DNA from: Lacticaseibacillus porcinae
GTDB taxonomy: Bacteria > Bacillota > Bacilli > Lactobacillales > Lactobacillaceae
DNA: 64,000 bases
Direction of reading: 5' to 3'
Assembly (NCBI RefSeq): GCF_003946305.1
Contig: NZ_RHNS01000004.1
Location: 1-64,000 of the forward strand
This document shows positions 23,434 to 35,375 of the stretch, in pieces. The translations under genes and the position numbers were made by a program. The number at the start of each line of letters is the position of its first letter. Position 1 is the stretch's first letter. Under the pieces are notes generated by a model. The model ran no database searches, had not been told where the DNA came from, and was given only the letters and a program-made list of their open reading frames with translations.

Positions 23434-24888
23434 TTACGCGCGCTTCGCACCAGCAGGTACTAATTCACTCGCAGATTGTAGTGATTTGTGGATTGCTTCA
23501 GCCGCCATGCGCCCTTCGCGAATGCCCCAGATCACAAGCGATGGTCCACGCTTCGCATCCCCAGCAACGTAAACTTGTTCGTTGTCAGTTTTGTAATCGT
23601 CATAAACTTTATGGACGCCGCAGTTATCAAATACTGAAGAATCTGCACCGGTAAAGCCCATGGCCAACAACACGAGGTCGGCGTCTTCAGTCACTTCAGT
23701 CCCAGCAACTGGTTGGAAGTGATCGGCCTCATTGATGGTAATGCTTTGCACATGACCATCGTCGCCGTGAAAAGCAGTAATGGTGTGAGCGAAGCGCGTC
23801 AATGGCTTGTCAGACAATTCTGCATATTCGCTTTGACCATAGCCAATGCGTTGCGTCCGTGGCCATTCAGGCCAAGGATTGTTGTCAGGCCGCTGTTTTG
23901 GTGCAGCAGGGACGATTTCTAATTGCAAAATGTCCCGTGCCCCTAAACGCAAAGCTGTGGCAATGCAGTCGTTACCAGTATCGCCGCCACCAACGACAAC
24001 GATTTTCTTCCCAGCAAGCTTGGTGTTGGCCTTAGTGCCTTCTTTTAACACGGCATGCGTCGCATCAGATAAGAAGTCTAAGGCTTGCTTGACGCCTTTA
24101 AGTTGGCGGCCAGGGGCGTTGAGTTCCCGAGGCATCCGTGCTCCGATTGCAAGCAACACACGAGCGTATTGCGTTTGCAAGTCGTCACCTGAGATATCGA
24201 CGCCAACACGCGTGTTGCAGATGAACTTCACGCCAACTTTTTCCATCACCGCCACGCGACGAGCGACGTCTTCTTTAGGGAGCTTCATGTTCGGAATGCC
24301 GTACATCACTAACCCACCAGGACGATCAGCGGCTTCATACACCGTGACGTCATAGCCGAGTTGGTTCAACCGCCAAGCAGCGGTCAAACCTGCAGGGCCA
24401 GAGCCGACAATGGCAACTTTGATGCCGTTGCGGGACACTGGACGACCCGCTTCTTCGACCCAGCCATATTTAAAGGCTTGATCGATAATGAAGCGTTCGT
24501 TGTTGCGAATGGTGATGCCTTTGTTGTGCAGCGCTTCGTTACAAGACACTTCACAAGGTGCCGGACAGACATGCCCAGTGAAATCAGGCAACGGGTTAGT
24601 CAACGTCAACCGTTGAAAAGCGCGTTTATCTTCATTGCGGCCGACAAAATCTTGCCATTCAGGGATCAAATTGTCATTGGGACAACCAGATACGGCTTTG
24701 CCACCTGCATAAGCATAGCCGACATGGCAATGCGGCACACCACAGTTCATGCAACGCAACGCTTGTTGGCGACGATCTGCTTCAGACAGCGTCAATTCCA
24801 TTTCATCAAAATCCAAGATCCGAGTCTTGGGGTCGCGCCAAGGGTTATCCTTGCGCGTATATTTCATAAAGCCAAAGGGATCTGACAT
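23434..24888 (-). CDS. gltD: Glutamate synthase small subunit
   Basis: This 484-residue GltD has N-terminal Fe-S cysteines in ALRCMNCGVPHCHVG, SGCPNDNLIPEW, and VCPAPCEVSCNEAL. Its FAD site is VAIVGSGPAGLTAAW, its NADPH site is IVVVGGGDTGNDC, and its C-terminal FAD contact is VYVAGDAKRGPS. It passes electrons from NADPH to GltB for making two glutamates from glutamine and 2-oxoglutarate. It follows gltB with a 20-nt gap. Confidence 0.97.
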   Translation of the reverse strand: MSDPFGFMKYTRKDNPWRDPKTRILDFDEMELTLSEADRRQQALRCMNCGVPHCHVGYAYAGGKAVSGCPNDNLIPEWQDFVGRNEDKRAFQRLTLTNPLPDFTGHVCPAPCEVSCNEALHNKGITIRNNERFIIDQAFKYGWVEEAGRPVSRNGIKVAIVGSGPAGLTAAWRLNQLGYDVTVYEAADRPGGLVMYGIPNMKLPKEDVARRVAVMEKVGVKFICNTRVGVDISGDDLQTQYARVLLAIGARMPRELNAPGRQLKGVKQALDFLSDATHAVLKEGTKANTKLAGKKIVVVGGGDTGNDCIATALRLGARDILQLEIVPAAPKQRPDNNPWPEWPRTQRIGYGQSEYAELSDKPLTRFAHTITAFHGDDGHVQSITINEADHFQPVAGTEVTEDADLVLLAMGFTGADSSVFDNCGVHKVYDDYKTDNEQVYVAGDAKRGPSLVIWGIREGRMAAEAIHKSLQSASELVPAGAKRA

Positions 24889-24908
24889 GTTATTTTCCTC
24901 CTACGCGC

Positions 24909-27900
24909 TTATTTAACCGTCGGCTGTGGGCCCATGACTTGATCAAAGGCGGCTTGTTCAAGATCTTTAGCGGCAATGCCCTGTTGCTTTAAGTCAGCCA
25001 TCAAATCATTCATGCGATGGAATTCTTTTGGATAAACTTTGACGAAATCTTTTTGGACTTGATCCCAGCTAGCGAGCAATTCCAAGGCTTTCGCCGAGTT
25101 GGTATAGCGCGCATGTTTGACGATCAAGTCATGTAAAATTTCATCGCCAGCAGTTTCGCCGATCTTGAAGAATTCGATCATGTCCAAGTTGGCATGGGCT
25201 TCGAGCTGATGGTCAGGATCATACACATAAGCGACCCCGCCAGACATCCCAGCACCAAAGTTGCGGCCGGTCGATCCTAAGATCACGGCAGTCCCACCAG
25301 TCATGTATTCACAACCATGATCGCCGATGCCTTCAACCACAACGTTAGCGCCAGAGTTCCGGACCGCAAATCGTTCGCCAGCGCGACCATTGAAGAAAGC
25401 TTCACCGCTAGTAGCACCAAAGCAAGCAACGTTGCCGACGATCGGTGCATTCGCGTAAAGTGCAGCTGCTTCTTTTGGTGCTTGGACGATCAAGCGACCA
25501 CCAGATAAGCTCTTGCCAACATAGTCATTGGCTTCACCGATCAAACGTAAGGTCAAGCCTTCAGCAGCAAAAGCCCCAAAGCTTTGACCAGCGACGCCAG
25601 TGTATTCATAGGTCAAGCGATCATCTGGCAAATGATCATCAGAGAAGCGCTTGGCTAACCAACCAGAGATCCTAGCCCCAGCAGAACGGTCAATGTTGTT
25701 GATCGTTTTTTTGATGACAGTTTGTTCATCAGACTTCACCGCTTGTTCTGCAAAAGCGTTGAGTTCAGGGCGTTCATCTGCAGGCTTGAAAGGATCTTCA
25801 ATTTTGCGTTCAATGCCGTAAGTCTTGCTCAACATCCGAGAGAAGTCCAAAGTCTTCGCTTTACCAGTGGCGGTGAAGCGTGGGACTAAGTGTTCAACAT
25901 GGCCGACCATTTCATCAACCGTACGATAGCCGAGCTTGGCCATTTGTTCACGTAAGTCTTCGGCGATAAATTGCATGCAGTTGATGACATTTTCTGGCGT
26001 GCCGATGAAGAACTTCCGCAACGCAGGGTTTTGAGTGGCGATCCCAGTTGGGCAAGTGTTCAGCGAGCATACCCGCATCATGATGCAACCGACAGATACT
26101 AAAACGAGTGACGCAAAAGAGAATTCTTCAGCACCCAGCATAATGGCAACCGCCACATCGCGGCCATCCATCAACTTCCCGTCAGTTTCCAAAATCGCCC
26201 GTTGACGCAGACGGTTCATGGCCAAAGTCTGATGCGCTTCTGATAAGCCCATTTCCCATGGTAAGCCGGCATCACGAACAGAATTCCGTGGCGCAGCACC
26301 GGTGCCGCCGTCGTAACCTGAGATCACGACTTTATCGGCACCTGCTTTAACAACACCAGTGGCAATGGTCCCAACCCCAGTTGAAGACACTAACTTCACA
26401 GTGACGGCAGCATCAGGATTGACTTGCTTCAAATCATAGATCAATTGTTTGAGATCTTCGATGGAGTAAATATCATGATGCGGTGGCGGGGAAATCAACC
26501 GCACACCAGGCACAGAGCCGCGGACTTCTGCGACCCATGGGAAGTTTTTGGTGCCAGGCAGTTGCCCACCTTCACCAGGTTTGGCCCCTTGAGCGACTTT
26601 GATTTGAATTTCTTCAGCAGACATCAAATATTCGGTATTCACACCAAAACGTGCCGATGCCACTTGTTTGATCTTCGAGTTAACGTCTTTTTTCTGACCG
26701 CGAGTCTTAAACCGCCAGCGTGGTTCGCCACCTTCACCACAGTTGGACTTGCCGCCTAAACGGTTCATCGCTTCGGCAATGGTGGTGTGCGCTTCTTCAG
26801 AAATCGAGCCATAACTCATCGCGCCAGACTTAAAGCGTTTGACGATCGACGACACTGGTTCAACTTCTGATAACGGCACACTGGGACGATCTGAGTGGAT
26901 ATGCCACTGGGAACGCAACGTCGTCGGATCAGATAATTCTTCTTCGTGCATTTCTTTGGCGTAGTCTTGATACAGTTTGTAATCGCCTAAACGTACCGCC
27001 CGTTGGAATTTGTAAATCGTCCGCGGGTTATACAAATGGTGTTCGCCTTCAGCGCGATATTTGAAAGAGCCACCAGATGGTAAGTCGCGGTTTGCTTTTG
27101 GACCAAAAGCCCGATCGTAGCGCGCCATATATTCGGCTTCGATTTGATCAAGGCCGATGCCGCCTAAGCGACTTTGCGTCCCAGTGAAGTATTCGTCGAC
27201 CACGTCAGTCGCTAACCCGACTGCTTCAAACAGTTGCGCGCCTTGGTAACCAGTGATCGTCGAGATCCCCATCCGAGACATGATCTTGATGATCCCTTTT
27301 TCAGCGGCATGGCGATAAGTTTCTAACGCATCCCCCATGCCATAAGCTTTCAACGTCGCGTAAACGCCGTATGGATGGATGGCCGAAGCACCATAACCCA
27401 TCAACGCCGCGTAATGATGCACTTCACAGGCTTCGCCAGTATCAACTAAAATCGACGCACGACCGCGCTTGCCTTTGCGAACCAAATAATTGTTCAACCC
27501 AGACACCGCCAGTAAAATCGGCATTACCAGTTGTTCTTTGCCAGCATCGCGATCCGTTAAGATCAACAAGTTCTTCCCAGCATCGACAGCACTTTCAGCG
27601 GCGCGGAACAAGTCATCTAAAGCTTGTTGCAAGCGATGTTGCCGATCAGACTTGGCATAGCAAATCGACAATTCTTGGGTGTGGAAACCGTCAGTATCAA
27701 GGTGGCGAAGTTTTTCAAATTCAGGCGTCGTCAACATTGGCGAGCTGAGTTTGATTTTGCGGGCATTCTTCGGATCATCTGCAGCGACGTTGGCGTCAGG
27801 GCCGATGAAAACTTCCGTGCCGATCACCAATTGTTCGCGGATCGCATCGATCGGTGGGTTGGTGACTTGGGCAAATTGTTGTTTGAAATAAGTGAACAAG

Positions 27901-29372
27901 CTTTGCGGTTTTTTAGACAAAACGGCTAGTGGGGTATCAAAGCCCATTGAAATGATCGGCTCTTCACCTTTTTTCGCCATGGGAATGATCGCATCTTGAA
28001 TAATATCCACAGTGTAACCATGCCGGCGCCACAAGGTTTCCAGTGAATCATCCGTTAAGTCGCTTTGAATGTCTGCGGCAGGCACTTGATCAAGGGTCAA
28101 TTCATTGTCATCCAACCATTGTTGATAAGGATGCGCCGCCGAATATTTATCTTTGATATCTTGGGTGTGATAAATTTTGCCAACGTTTGTATCCACTAAT
28201 ACCATTTCGGCAGGGCCTAAGATCCCTTTGTCGACTAAGTCTTCTGGCGCCACATCATAAACCCCAGATTCAGAAGCGACCACCATAATGTCATCTTTGG
28301 TCACCAAATAACGACTTGGCCGCAAGCCATTGCGATCAAGGGCCGCTCCGACTTGCACACCATCAGTAAAGCAAATCGCCGCTGGCCCATCCCAAGGCGC
28401 CATGAAGCTAGCATTGTATTCATCAAAAGCGCGCTGTTGTTCAGAAATACCCGTGCCTTCGCCCCAAGCTTCTGGCATCATCATCAAAAGTGCTTGTGGG
28501 ATATCGCGACCATGATGGTAAAGGTATTCCATGCAGTTTTCCAGTTTCGCAGAGTCTGAGTCATCTTCGTTATAAACTGGAATATTGTTAGACGCCATCC
28601 AGTTTTCGGCGCCTTTTAACGTGTTGATTTCACCGTTATGCGCTAAGTAGCGGAATGGTTGAGCGCGATCCCAGCTTGGGAAAGTGTTGGTGGAAAAACG
28701 TGAATGGATCAAGCAAATGGACGATTGCATGGTTTCGTCATGTAAATCAGGATAGAATTGCCCCACTTGATAAGCATGGAGCATCCCTTTGTAGCAAATC
28801 GTTTGCGATGACAAGCTGACGATCGTAAAGTCCTCAGCGTTAAACAAGCCTTCAAGTTGACGACGAAGTTTAAACAAAGCGTCTTCAAATTCACGCCCAG
28901 CGTCAACAGCGTCAGGGCGCGCCACGATCAATTGCATAAAGCTTGGCATCACTTGTTGAGCGGTGGGGCCGCAAGCTTCATACACATAAGGCACTGCCCG
29001 CCATGCTAACACGCGGAAGCCATGTTGTTGCACTTGTTCAGTGACAGCTTGTTGGGTCGCTGTTTTGCCTTCATCATCTTGAGGTAAAAAGAAGTTCCCA
29101 ACTGCATAATTTCCTGCTTCAGGCAGATCAAAGTCTTGTTCTGCTGCAAAATTTCGGAAAAAGCTATCTGGCATTGCCATTAAGATCCCAGCGCCGTCAC
29201 CAGTATCAGGTTCTGATCCGGTACCGCCACGGTGATTCATCCGTGCTAACATCACCAATGCCCGTTCCACTAACGCATGCGTCGCCAACCCGTGGATCTG
29301 AGTAATAAAGCCCATGCCACAAGCGGCGTGTTCAAACGTTGGGTCGTACATTGTTTTTTGATTGTGCCGCAT
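24909..29372 (-). CDS. gltB: Glutamate synthase large subunit
   Basis: This 1487-residue GltB has the N-terminal nucleophile Cys in EHAACGMGFITQ (a ~17-residue propeptide would be removed), and a class II amidotransferase domain. An FMN-binding synthase barrel follows (KPGEGGQLPGTKN, ISGYDGGTGAAP), then a 3Fe-4S cluster in RVCSLNTCPTGIATQ and a C-terminal GXGXG beta-helix. All domains appear intact. With GltD it assimilates ammonia via glutamine. Most lactobacilli are thought to lack glutamate synthase and need glutamate, so its presence is notable. A weak promoter (TTTTCA-17-TATAAG) is visible around 29440. Confidence 0.97.
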   Translation of the reverse strand: MRHNQKTMYDPTFEHAACGMGFITQIHGLATHALVERALVMLARMNHRGGTGSEPDTGDGAGILMAMPDSFFRNFAAEQDFDLPEAGNYAVGNFFLPQDDEGKTATQQAVTEQVQQHGFRVLAWRAVPYVYEACGPTAQQVMPSFMQLIVARPDAVDAGREFEDALFKLRRQLEGLFNAEDFTIVSLSSQTICYKGMLHAYQVGQFYPDLHDETMQSSICLIHSRFSTNTFPSWDRAQPFRYLAHNGEINTLKGAENWMASNNIPVYNEDDSDSAKLENCMEYLYHHGRDIPQALLMMMPEAWGEGTGISEQQRAFDEYNASFMAPWDGPAAICFTDGVQVGAALDRNGLRPSRYLVTKDDIMVVASESGVYDVAPEDLVDKGILGPAEMVLVDTNVGKIYHTQDIKDKYSAAHPYQQWLDDNELTLDQVPAADIQSDLTDDSLETLWRRHGYTVDIIQDAIIPMAKKGEEPIISMGFDTPLAVLSKKPQSLFTYFKQQFAQVTNPPIDAIREQLVIGTEVFIGPDANVAADDPKNARKIKLSSPMLTTPEFEKLRHLDTDGFHTQELSICYAKSDRQHRLQQALDDLFRAAESAVDAGKNLLILTDRDAGKEQLVMPILLAVSGLNNYLVRKGKRGRASILVDTGEACEVHHYAALMGYGASAIHPYGVYATLKAYGMGDALETYRHAAEKGIIKIMSRMGISTITGYQGAQLFEAVGLATDVVDEYFTGTQSRLGGIGLDQIEAEYMARYDRAFGPKANRDLPSGGSFKYRAEGEHHLYNPRTIYKFQRAVRLGDYKLYQDYAKEMHEEELSDPTTLRSQWHIHSDRPSVPLSEVEPVSSIVKRFKSGAMSYGSISEEAHTTIAEAMNRLGGKSNCGEGGEPRWRFKTRGQKKDVNSKIKQVASARFGVNTEYLMSAEEIQIKVAQGAKPGEGGQLPGTKNFPWVAEVRGSVPGVRLISPPPHHDIYSIEDLKQLIYDLKQVNPDAAVTVKLVSSTGVGTIATGVVKAGADKVVISGYDGGTGAAPRNSVRDAGLPWEMGLSEAHQTLAMNRLRQRAILETDGKLMDGRDVAVAIMLGAEEFSFASLVLVSVGCIMMRVCSLNTCPTGIATQNPALRKFFIGTPENVINCMQFIAEDLREQMAKLGYRTVDEMVGHVEHLVPRFTATGKAKTLDFSRMLSKTYGIERKIEDPFKPADERPELNAFAEQAVKSDEQTVIKKTINNIDRSAGARISGWLAKRFSDDHLPDDRLTYEYTGVAGQSFGAFAAEGLTLRLIGEANDYVGKSLSGGRLIVQAPKEAAALYANAPIVGNVACFGATSGEAFFNGRAGERFAVRNSGANVVVEGIGDHGCEYMTGGTAVILGSTGRNFGAGMSGGVAYVYDPDHQLEAHANLDMIEFFKIGETAGDEILHDLIVKHARYTNSAKALELLASWDQVQKDFVKVYPKEFHRMNDLMADLKQQGIAAKDLEQAAFDQVMGPQPTVK

Positions 29373-29695
29373 TCCCGTTCACCTCTAACTAAATTTCAAA
29401 CAGTGAGTTTACGGTTAAGTTTACTCATCGAATTCTTATAATGCAAGTTTTCATAAGTGAAAATTCGGCACATTAAGCTGAAATGACCAACAATTGCGAT
29501 ATTTTTACAGTATTCGTTAGGCGTAATTATGTGATATAGGTGAGAAATGCTGTCACAAGAAAATCAAATGTGATGATTCCTTACACAGATTTTGATTCTC
29601 GCTGAGAGGCGACAGATTTGCTGACACATTTTAATGAGATTGGCGCAGCGTGTGCGATTAGCTGACACAAATTTAAAAATTTACATTTCAGCGAC
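29373..29695. promoter_or_regulatory. gltB upstream region with repeated GCTGACACA-type motifs
   Basis: This ~320-bp region has no convincing gene. GCTGACACA occurs at 29620-29628 and 29661-29669, and GCTGTCACA at 29549-29557. TCACA and TGTGA are also inverted around 29552-29572. These may be binding sites for a regulator of gltBD or metG, or simply short repeats in A/T-rich DNA. Confidence 0.35.
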
Positions 29696-29733
29696 AAAAA
29701 AACACGTTTGCGAAAATTCGCAAACGTGTTTTT
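29696..29733. terminator. Terminator after metG
   Basis: AAAAACACGTTTGCG/CGCAAACGTGTTTTT perfect hairpin. Confidence 0.9.
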
Positions 29734-29738
29734 GAAGG

Positions 29739-31772
<2,034 letters not shown>

Positions 31773-31787
31773 TTAGCGCTGGTGAAA

Positions 31788-31980
31788 AAGTGATTTGGGA
31801 TTGGGACTCCGGCTGGCTCGTCGCTACATAGTGAGGGTCCTCAGCCGAGCTAACTTTGTTCATTCGCTACGCTCATGAGCAAAGTGGATCTCGACTTGCG
31901 GAACGCAGTAGGCGGTAAACCGCCAACTGCGTTCTCACTATGTATCGACGGCCAGCCTCCGCCCCAATTCCAAATCGCTT
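31788..31980. repeat. Cloverleaf palindromic element, copy 4
   Basis: Outer arms AAG-GATTTGGGATTGGGAC (31788-31807) and GCCCCAATTCCAAATC-CTT (31961-31980) pair. The terminal hairpin GAACGCAGT-GGCGGT/ACCGCC-ACTGCGTTC has compensating changes relative to copy 1. The core CTCAGCCGAGCTAACTT is retained. It lies upstream of metG. Confidence 0.9.
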
Positions 31981-32034
31981 AACCGACGCAAGCCGCTCTG
32001 AAAATCATGATCACTAGCTTGACGAATTCGTCAG

Positions 32035-33264
32035 CTATTCTGCCGCTAGCTCAATGACTTTCACAATCGTTTCAGCGACTTTCACCATTGCTTCAGTTGA
32101 GACACATTCATATGGGCCATGGAAGTTGATGCCGCCGTTGAATAAGTTCGGTGTGGGAATGCCGTTGTAAGTGATGAAGGTGCCATCTGTGCCGCCGCGG
32201 AAAGGGACGGCTTCTGGTGTCAGCCCTACTGCTTTGATTGCTTTGGTGGCCAAATCATAAGGGGTCGGATCTTTCTTCAACACGTCGTTGATATTGTAAT
32301 ACTGATCGTTTAACGTCAGTTGGATCCGCGGGCGATCAAGGGTGGCGTTGAGTTCAGCGATCGCTTTTTGCAAGGTGGCTTTGCGGCCTTCAAATAAATC
32401 ATGATCATGGTCGCGAATAATGTAATACAAACTGGCGTGATCAACGGAGCCAGACAAATGCAATAACGCAAAGAAGCCTTCATGGTCTGCTGTGAATTCT
32501 GGACGTTCGAACTGCGGTAAGCTGGCATCAAGCTTTTCTGCGAGAGTCAACGCATTGACCATCAAGCCTTTTGCTTCACCTGGGTGCACTGAGGTTCCAG
32601 TGATTTCGATTTTCGCTTCAGCACCGTTGAAAGTTTCAAATTCCATTTGACCAAGGGCACCATTGTCTAGCGTGTACGCAAACTTCGTCGCAAAGGCTTT
32701 GGTGTCGAGGTGTTTGCCACCGCGACCGATTTCTTCATCAGGACCAAAGCCAAAGCGAATTTCACCATGTTTGATTTCTGGATGGGCTAATAAATAACGC
32801 GCCGCTGCTACTGCCGCAGCGATCCCCGCTTTATCGTCGACGCCAAGGAGCGTGGTGCCGTCACTGGTGATCAAGGTTTCCCCAAAATACTGTTTGAGTT
32901 TAGGAAATTCATCAACAGTGAGCTTCAACCCATTGTCAAAAACGATCGGGCTGCCATCATAGTTAGGATGAAGCTGCGGTTTGACGTTTTCAGCGGGGTA
33001 ATCTGCAGTATCCAAATGGGCGATAAAACCGATTGCTTCAGCATCAGAACCATTGGCAGGTAACGTCGCATGGACGAAGCCGTCATCATGTAACGCCACG
33101 TCTGCTAAGCCGAGTTCAGTGAGTTGCGTGACCAATTGTTTTGCTAATACCGTTTGTCCAGCTGTCGAAGGATAAGTGGTGCTGGCAGCATCTGAGCGCG
33201 TGTTGATTTGACAATAATTGATAAAATCTTGCTGCAAAGTCGCGGCATCGATGGGTTTTGACAT
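32035..33264 (-). CDS. pepT: Tripeptide aminopeptidase PepT
   Basis: This 409-residue M20B dinuclear zinc peptidase has GFIAHLDTAD (first metal His and Asp), LLGVDDKAGIAA (bridging Asp), GFGPDEEIGRGGKH (catalytic Glu pair), and a C-terminal NLFNGGINFHGPYE with a metal-binding His. It removes the N-terminal residue from tripeptides in the cytoplasm. It is divergent from the T-box-controlled oppA-like gene, and the two together serve peptide use. The start at 33264 has GGAGGCG upstream. Confidence 0.96.
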   Translation of the reverse strand: MSKPIDAATLQQDFINYCQINTRSDAASTTYPSTAGQTVLAKQLVTQLTELGLADVALHDDGFVHATLPANGSDAEAIGFIAHLDTADYPAENVKPQLHPNYDGSPIVFDNGLKLTVDEFPKLKQYFGETLITSDGTTLLGVDDKAGIAAAVAAARYLLAHPEIKHGEIRFGFGPDEEIGRGGKHLDTKAFATKFAYTLDNGALGQMEFETFNGAEAKIEITGTSVHPGEAKGLMVNALTLAEKLDASLPQFERPEFTADHEGFFALLHLSGSVDHASLYYIIRDHDHDLFEGRKATLQKAIAELNATLDRPRIQLTLNDQYYNINDVLKKDPTPYDLATKAIKAVGLTPEAVPFRGGTDGTFITYNGIPTPNLFNGGINFHGPYECVSTEAMVKVAETIVKVIELAAE

Positions 33265-33339
33265 AAGGCGCCTCCGAGGAATTTTCTTGTGGCTTAGTGT
33301 GGACGCCAAGGCGATTTTTGTCAAATCGACGAAAAGTTG

Positions 33340-33368
33340 TTGACAATCTTCTCATATGGCTTTAATCT
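33340..33368 (+). promoter_or_regulatory. Promoter of T-box leader
   Basis: TTGACA (33340-33345), 17-nt spacer, TAATCT (33363-33368). Confidence 0.65.
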
Positions 33369-33374
33369 GATAAC

Positions 33375-33655
33375 CAATAGCTGACATCGCAAAGATGAGT
33401 AACAGCCGACACCTGCTCAGAGAGTCTCCGTTTGGTGCAAGGAGAACTGGTGAACGTTGTGAATATGGTCTTTTGCATAAGTCTTCATCGATGAGTTCGC
33501 GAATCGATGACGGGCACTCCCGTTAACGAGTTTGGGTATCAGGCATTGGCCTCGTACCTGCAAAGATCAACGCTGTGAGGCGCTGATGAACCCAAGGTGG
33601 TAACGCGAGTGCTCGCCCTTGGCTGGAAACAGCTGGGGACGGGTATTTTTTTTGG
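33375..33655 (+). promoter_or_regulatory. T-box riboswitch, probably tRNA-Met specific
   Basis: The 5' part has GATGAGTAA (AGTA side of the specifier loop, about 33393-33402), an AGAGAG element near 33419 and GGTGCAAG. The 3' side reads GAA-T-ATG-G, so the specifier codon would be ATG at 33465-33467. The T-box sequence AAGGTGGTAACGCG is at 33594-33607, a variant of AAGGGTGGNACCGCG. A terminator stem (CCTTGGCTG/CAGCTGGGG plus flanking pairs) and a run of eight T at about 33646-33653 follow. When uncharged tRNA binds, read-through to the oppA-like gene is expected. Confidence 0.85.
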
Positions 33656-33674
33656 AAATTTGGAGGAGAACAAC

Positions 33675-35312
33675 ATGAAAAAAACACATTTGATCGCAGG
33701 CACCATATCATTAACTGCTTTAGCTTTGATCGCTGCCGGTTGCGGCAACAACAAAGCAGATACCGCATCAAGCAAGAAACAACAAACCATTACTTGGTCT
33801 GAAGCCTCTGCCATCACCACGTCAGATGTTTCTCAAGCCACTGATACTGTATCATTTCAAACCTTGATGAACACCCAAGAAGGCGTTTATCGCTTAGCAG
33901 ATTCTGGGAAGAAAACAGAATTAGCCCTCGCCAAGAAAGTCGATATTTCCAAAGACGGCAAAACTTACAACGTGACGTTGCGTGACGCCAAGTGGAGCAA
34001 CGGCGATCCGATCACTGCCCAAGACTTCGTGTATTCATGGCAACGCACCGTTGATCCCAAGACGAAATCACAAGATGCCTTTTACTTTGCACCAGTTGCT
34101 AACGCCAATGAGATCATCGCTGGCAAAAAAGCCCCTTCTGCTTTAGGGATCAAAGCCACTGACAAACATCACTTCACCATCACTTTGGCGCAACCAACTG
34201 CTTATTTCAAACAACTGCTAGCCTGGCCACTATTTTACCCATTGAATCAAAAAGTCGTCGAAAAATACGGCAAAGCTTACGCCACGACTTCTGAAAAGTC
34301 CGTTTACTCCGGTCCTTACAAGTTGACTGGCTGGAACGGCTCCTCTGATACTTGGACGTTGAAGAAAAACGACCAATACTGGGACAAGAAGAACGTGAAA
34401 TTGGCCGCCGTTAAAGAACGTGTGATCAAAGATCCAAGCACTGGTTTGAACTTATACAACACCAACAAATTATCTGAAGTTGCGTTGTCAGGGACTATCG
34501 CCACCCAACAAACTAAGAACAAAGAACGGGTCGATCGCTTAAGCTCCAACATTTCTCGCATCGACTTGAATCAAAACAAAGTCGCTGCTTTCAAAAACGC
34601 TGATATCCGCAAAGCTTTCTCATTGACCATCGACCGCAACGCCTTAGTCAACAACGTGTTAAAAGATGGCTCTAAAGCAGCGCTGGGCTTCATTCCTGTG
34701 GGCCTGGGCACTAACGCTGACACCGGCAAAGACTTCGCCAAAACTACCCAAGTAAAATCCGCTGTCGCCTACGACTTGGCCAAAGCCAAAAAGCTTTATG
34801 CGCAAGGTGCCAAAGCCGCTGGTATCACCAGCTTAAACGTCAACTTGTTAGCTGATGACACCGACAACTCCAAAGCTGTTGCTGAATATATTCAAGGTTC
34901 TCTGGAAAAGCTTCCTGGTGTTAAAGTCACCATCACCGCGATCCCTAAGGCGCAACGTTTGCAAAAGCAAAACTCTGGCGACTATGACTTGGTCGTTAAC
35001 GCTTGGCAATCTGTTTTCGCTGATCCATACAACTTCTTGGATGTGTGGTTGTCTAACTCTTCTTACAACAACTCTGGTTGGAAGAACGCTGAATTCGATC
35101 AACTCCTCGACGAATCCGAAAACAAAGATGGGAACAACGTCGCCGCTCGCTGGTCTGCTTTACAAAAGGCTGAAAAGATCTTGATGAATGATCAAGCCAC
35201 GATCCCGTTGTATCAAGCCAACACGTTGCAATTGGTCAAGTCTAACGTCAAAGGCATCAACTTCAACCCATCAGGTGTGCCTTACGACTTTAAAGACGCT
35301 TACCTCAACTAA
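33675..35312 (+). CDS. oppA: Oligopeptide ABC transporter substrate-binding lipoprotein
   Basis: This 545-residue SBP_bac_5 family protein has a lipoprotein signal ending LALIAAGCGNNK with the lipidated Cys near residue 23. Family features follow: ATDTVSFQTLMNTQEGVYRL, DFVYSWQRTVDPKTKSQ, and YDLVVNAWQSVFADPYNFLD. It captures peptides outside the membrane for an Opp permease that is not encoded next to it, so it is an orphan binding protein. The Met-type T-box in front suggests that it is induced when methionine is short. ATG 33675 follows GGAGGAG; the longer frame from 33597 is inside the terminator. Confidence 0.93.
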   Translation: MKKTHLIAGTISLTALALIAAGCGNNKADTASSKKQQTITWSEASAITTSDVSQATDTVSFQTLMNTQEGVYRLADSGKKTELALAKKVDISKDGKTYNVTLRDAKWSNGDPITAQDFVYSWQRTVDPKTKSQDAFYFAPVANANEIIAGKKAPSALGIKATDKHHFTITLAQPTAYFKQLLAWPLFYPLNQKVVEKYGKAYATTSEKSVYSGPYKLTGWNGSSDTWTLKKNDQYWDKKNVKLAAVKERVIKDPSTGLNLYNTNKLSEVALSGTIATQQTKNKERVDRLSSNISRIDLNQNKVAAFKNADIRKAFSLTIDRNALVNNVLKDGSKAALGFIPVGLGTNADTGKDFAKTTQVKSAVAYDLAKAKKLYAQGAKAAGITSLNVNLLADDTDNSKAVAEYIQGSLEKLPGVKVTITAIPKAQRLQKQNSGDYDLVVNAWQSVFADPYNFLDVWLSNSSYNNSGWKNAEFDQLLDESENKDGNNVAARWSALQKAEKILMNDQATIPLYQANTLQLVKSNVKGINFNPSGVPYDFKDAYLN

Positions 35313-35328
35313 TCATTTTATATAGAAG

Positions 35329-35362
35329 AAAGGCGTCACCGAAAATTCGGTGACGCCTTTTT
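35329..35362 (+). terminator. Terminator after oppA-like gene
   Basis: AAAGGCGTCACCGA/TCGGTGACGCCTTT hairpin followed by TTTTT. Confidence 0.92.
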
Positions 35363-35375
35363 GTTTGCTAGGGTG

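Noticed and set aside
23846-24355. 169-codon frame opposite gltD
   Set aside because: This is an antisense shadow of GltD with no start signal.
29373-29695. T-box or glutamine riboswitch before gltB
   Set aside because: No matching core motifs were seen; only short repeats and a weak promoter are visible.
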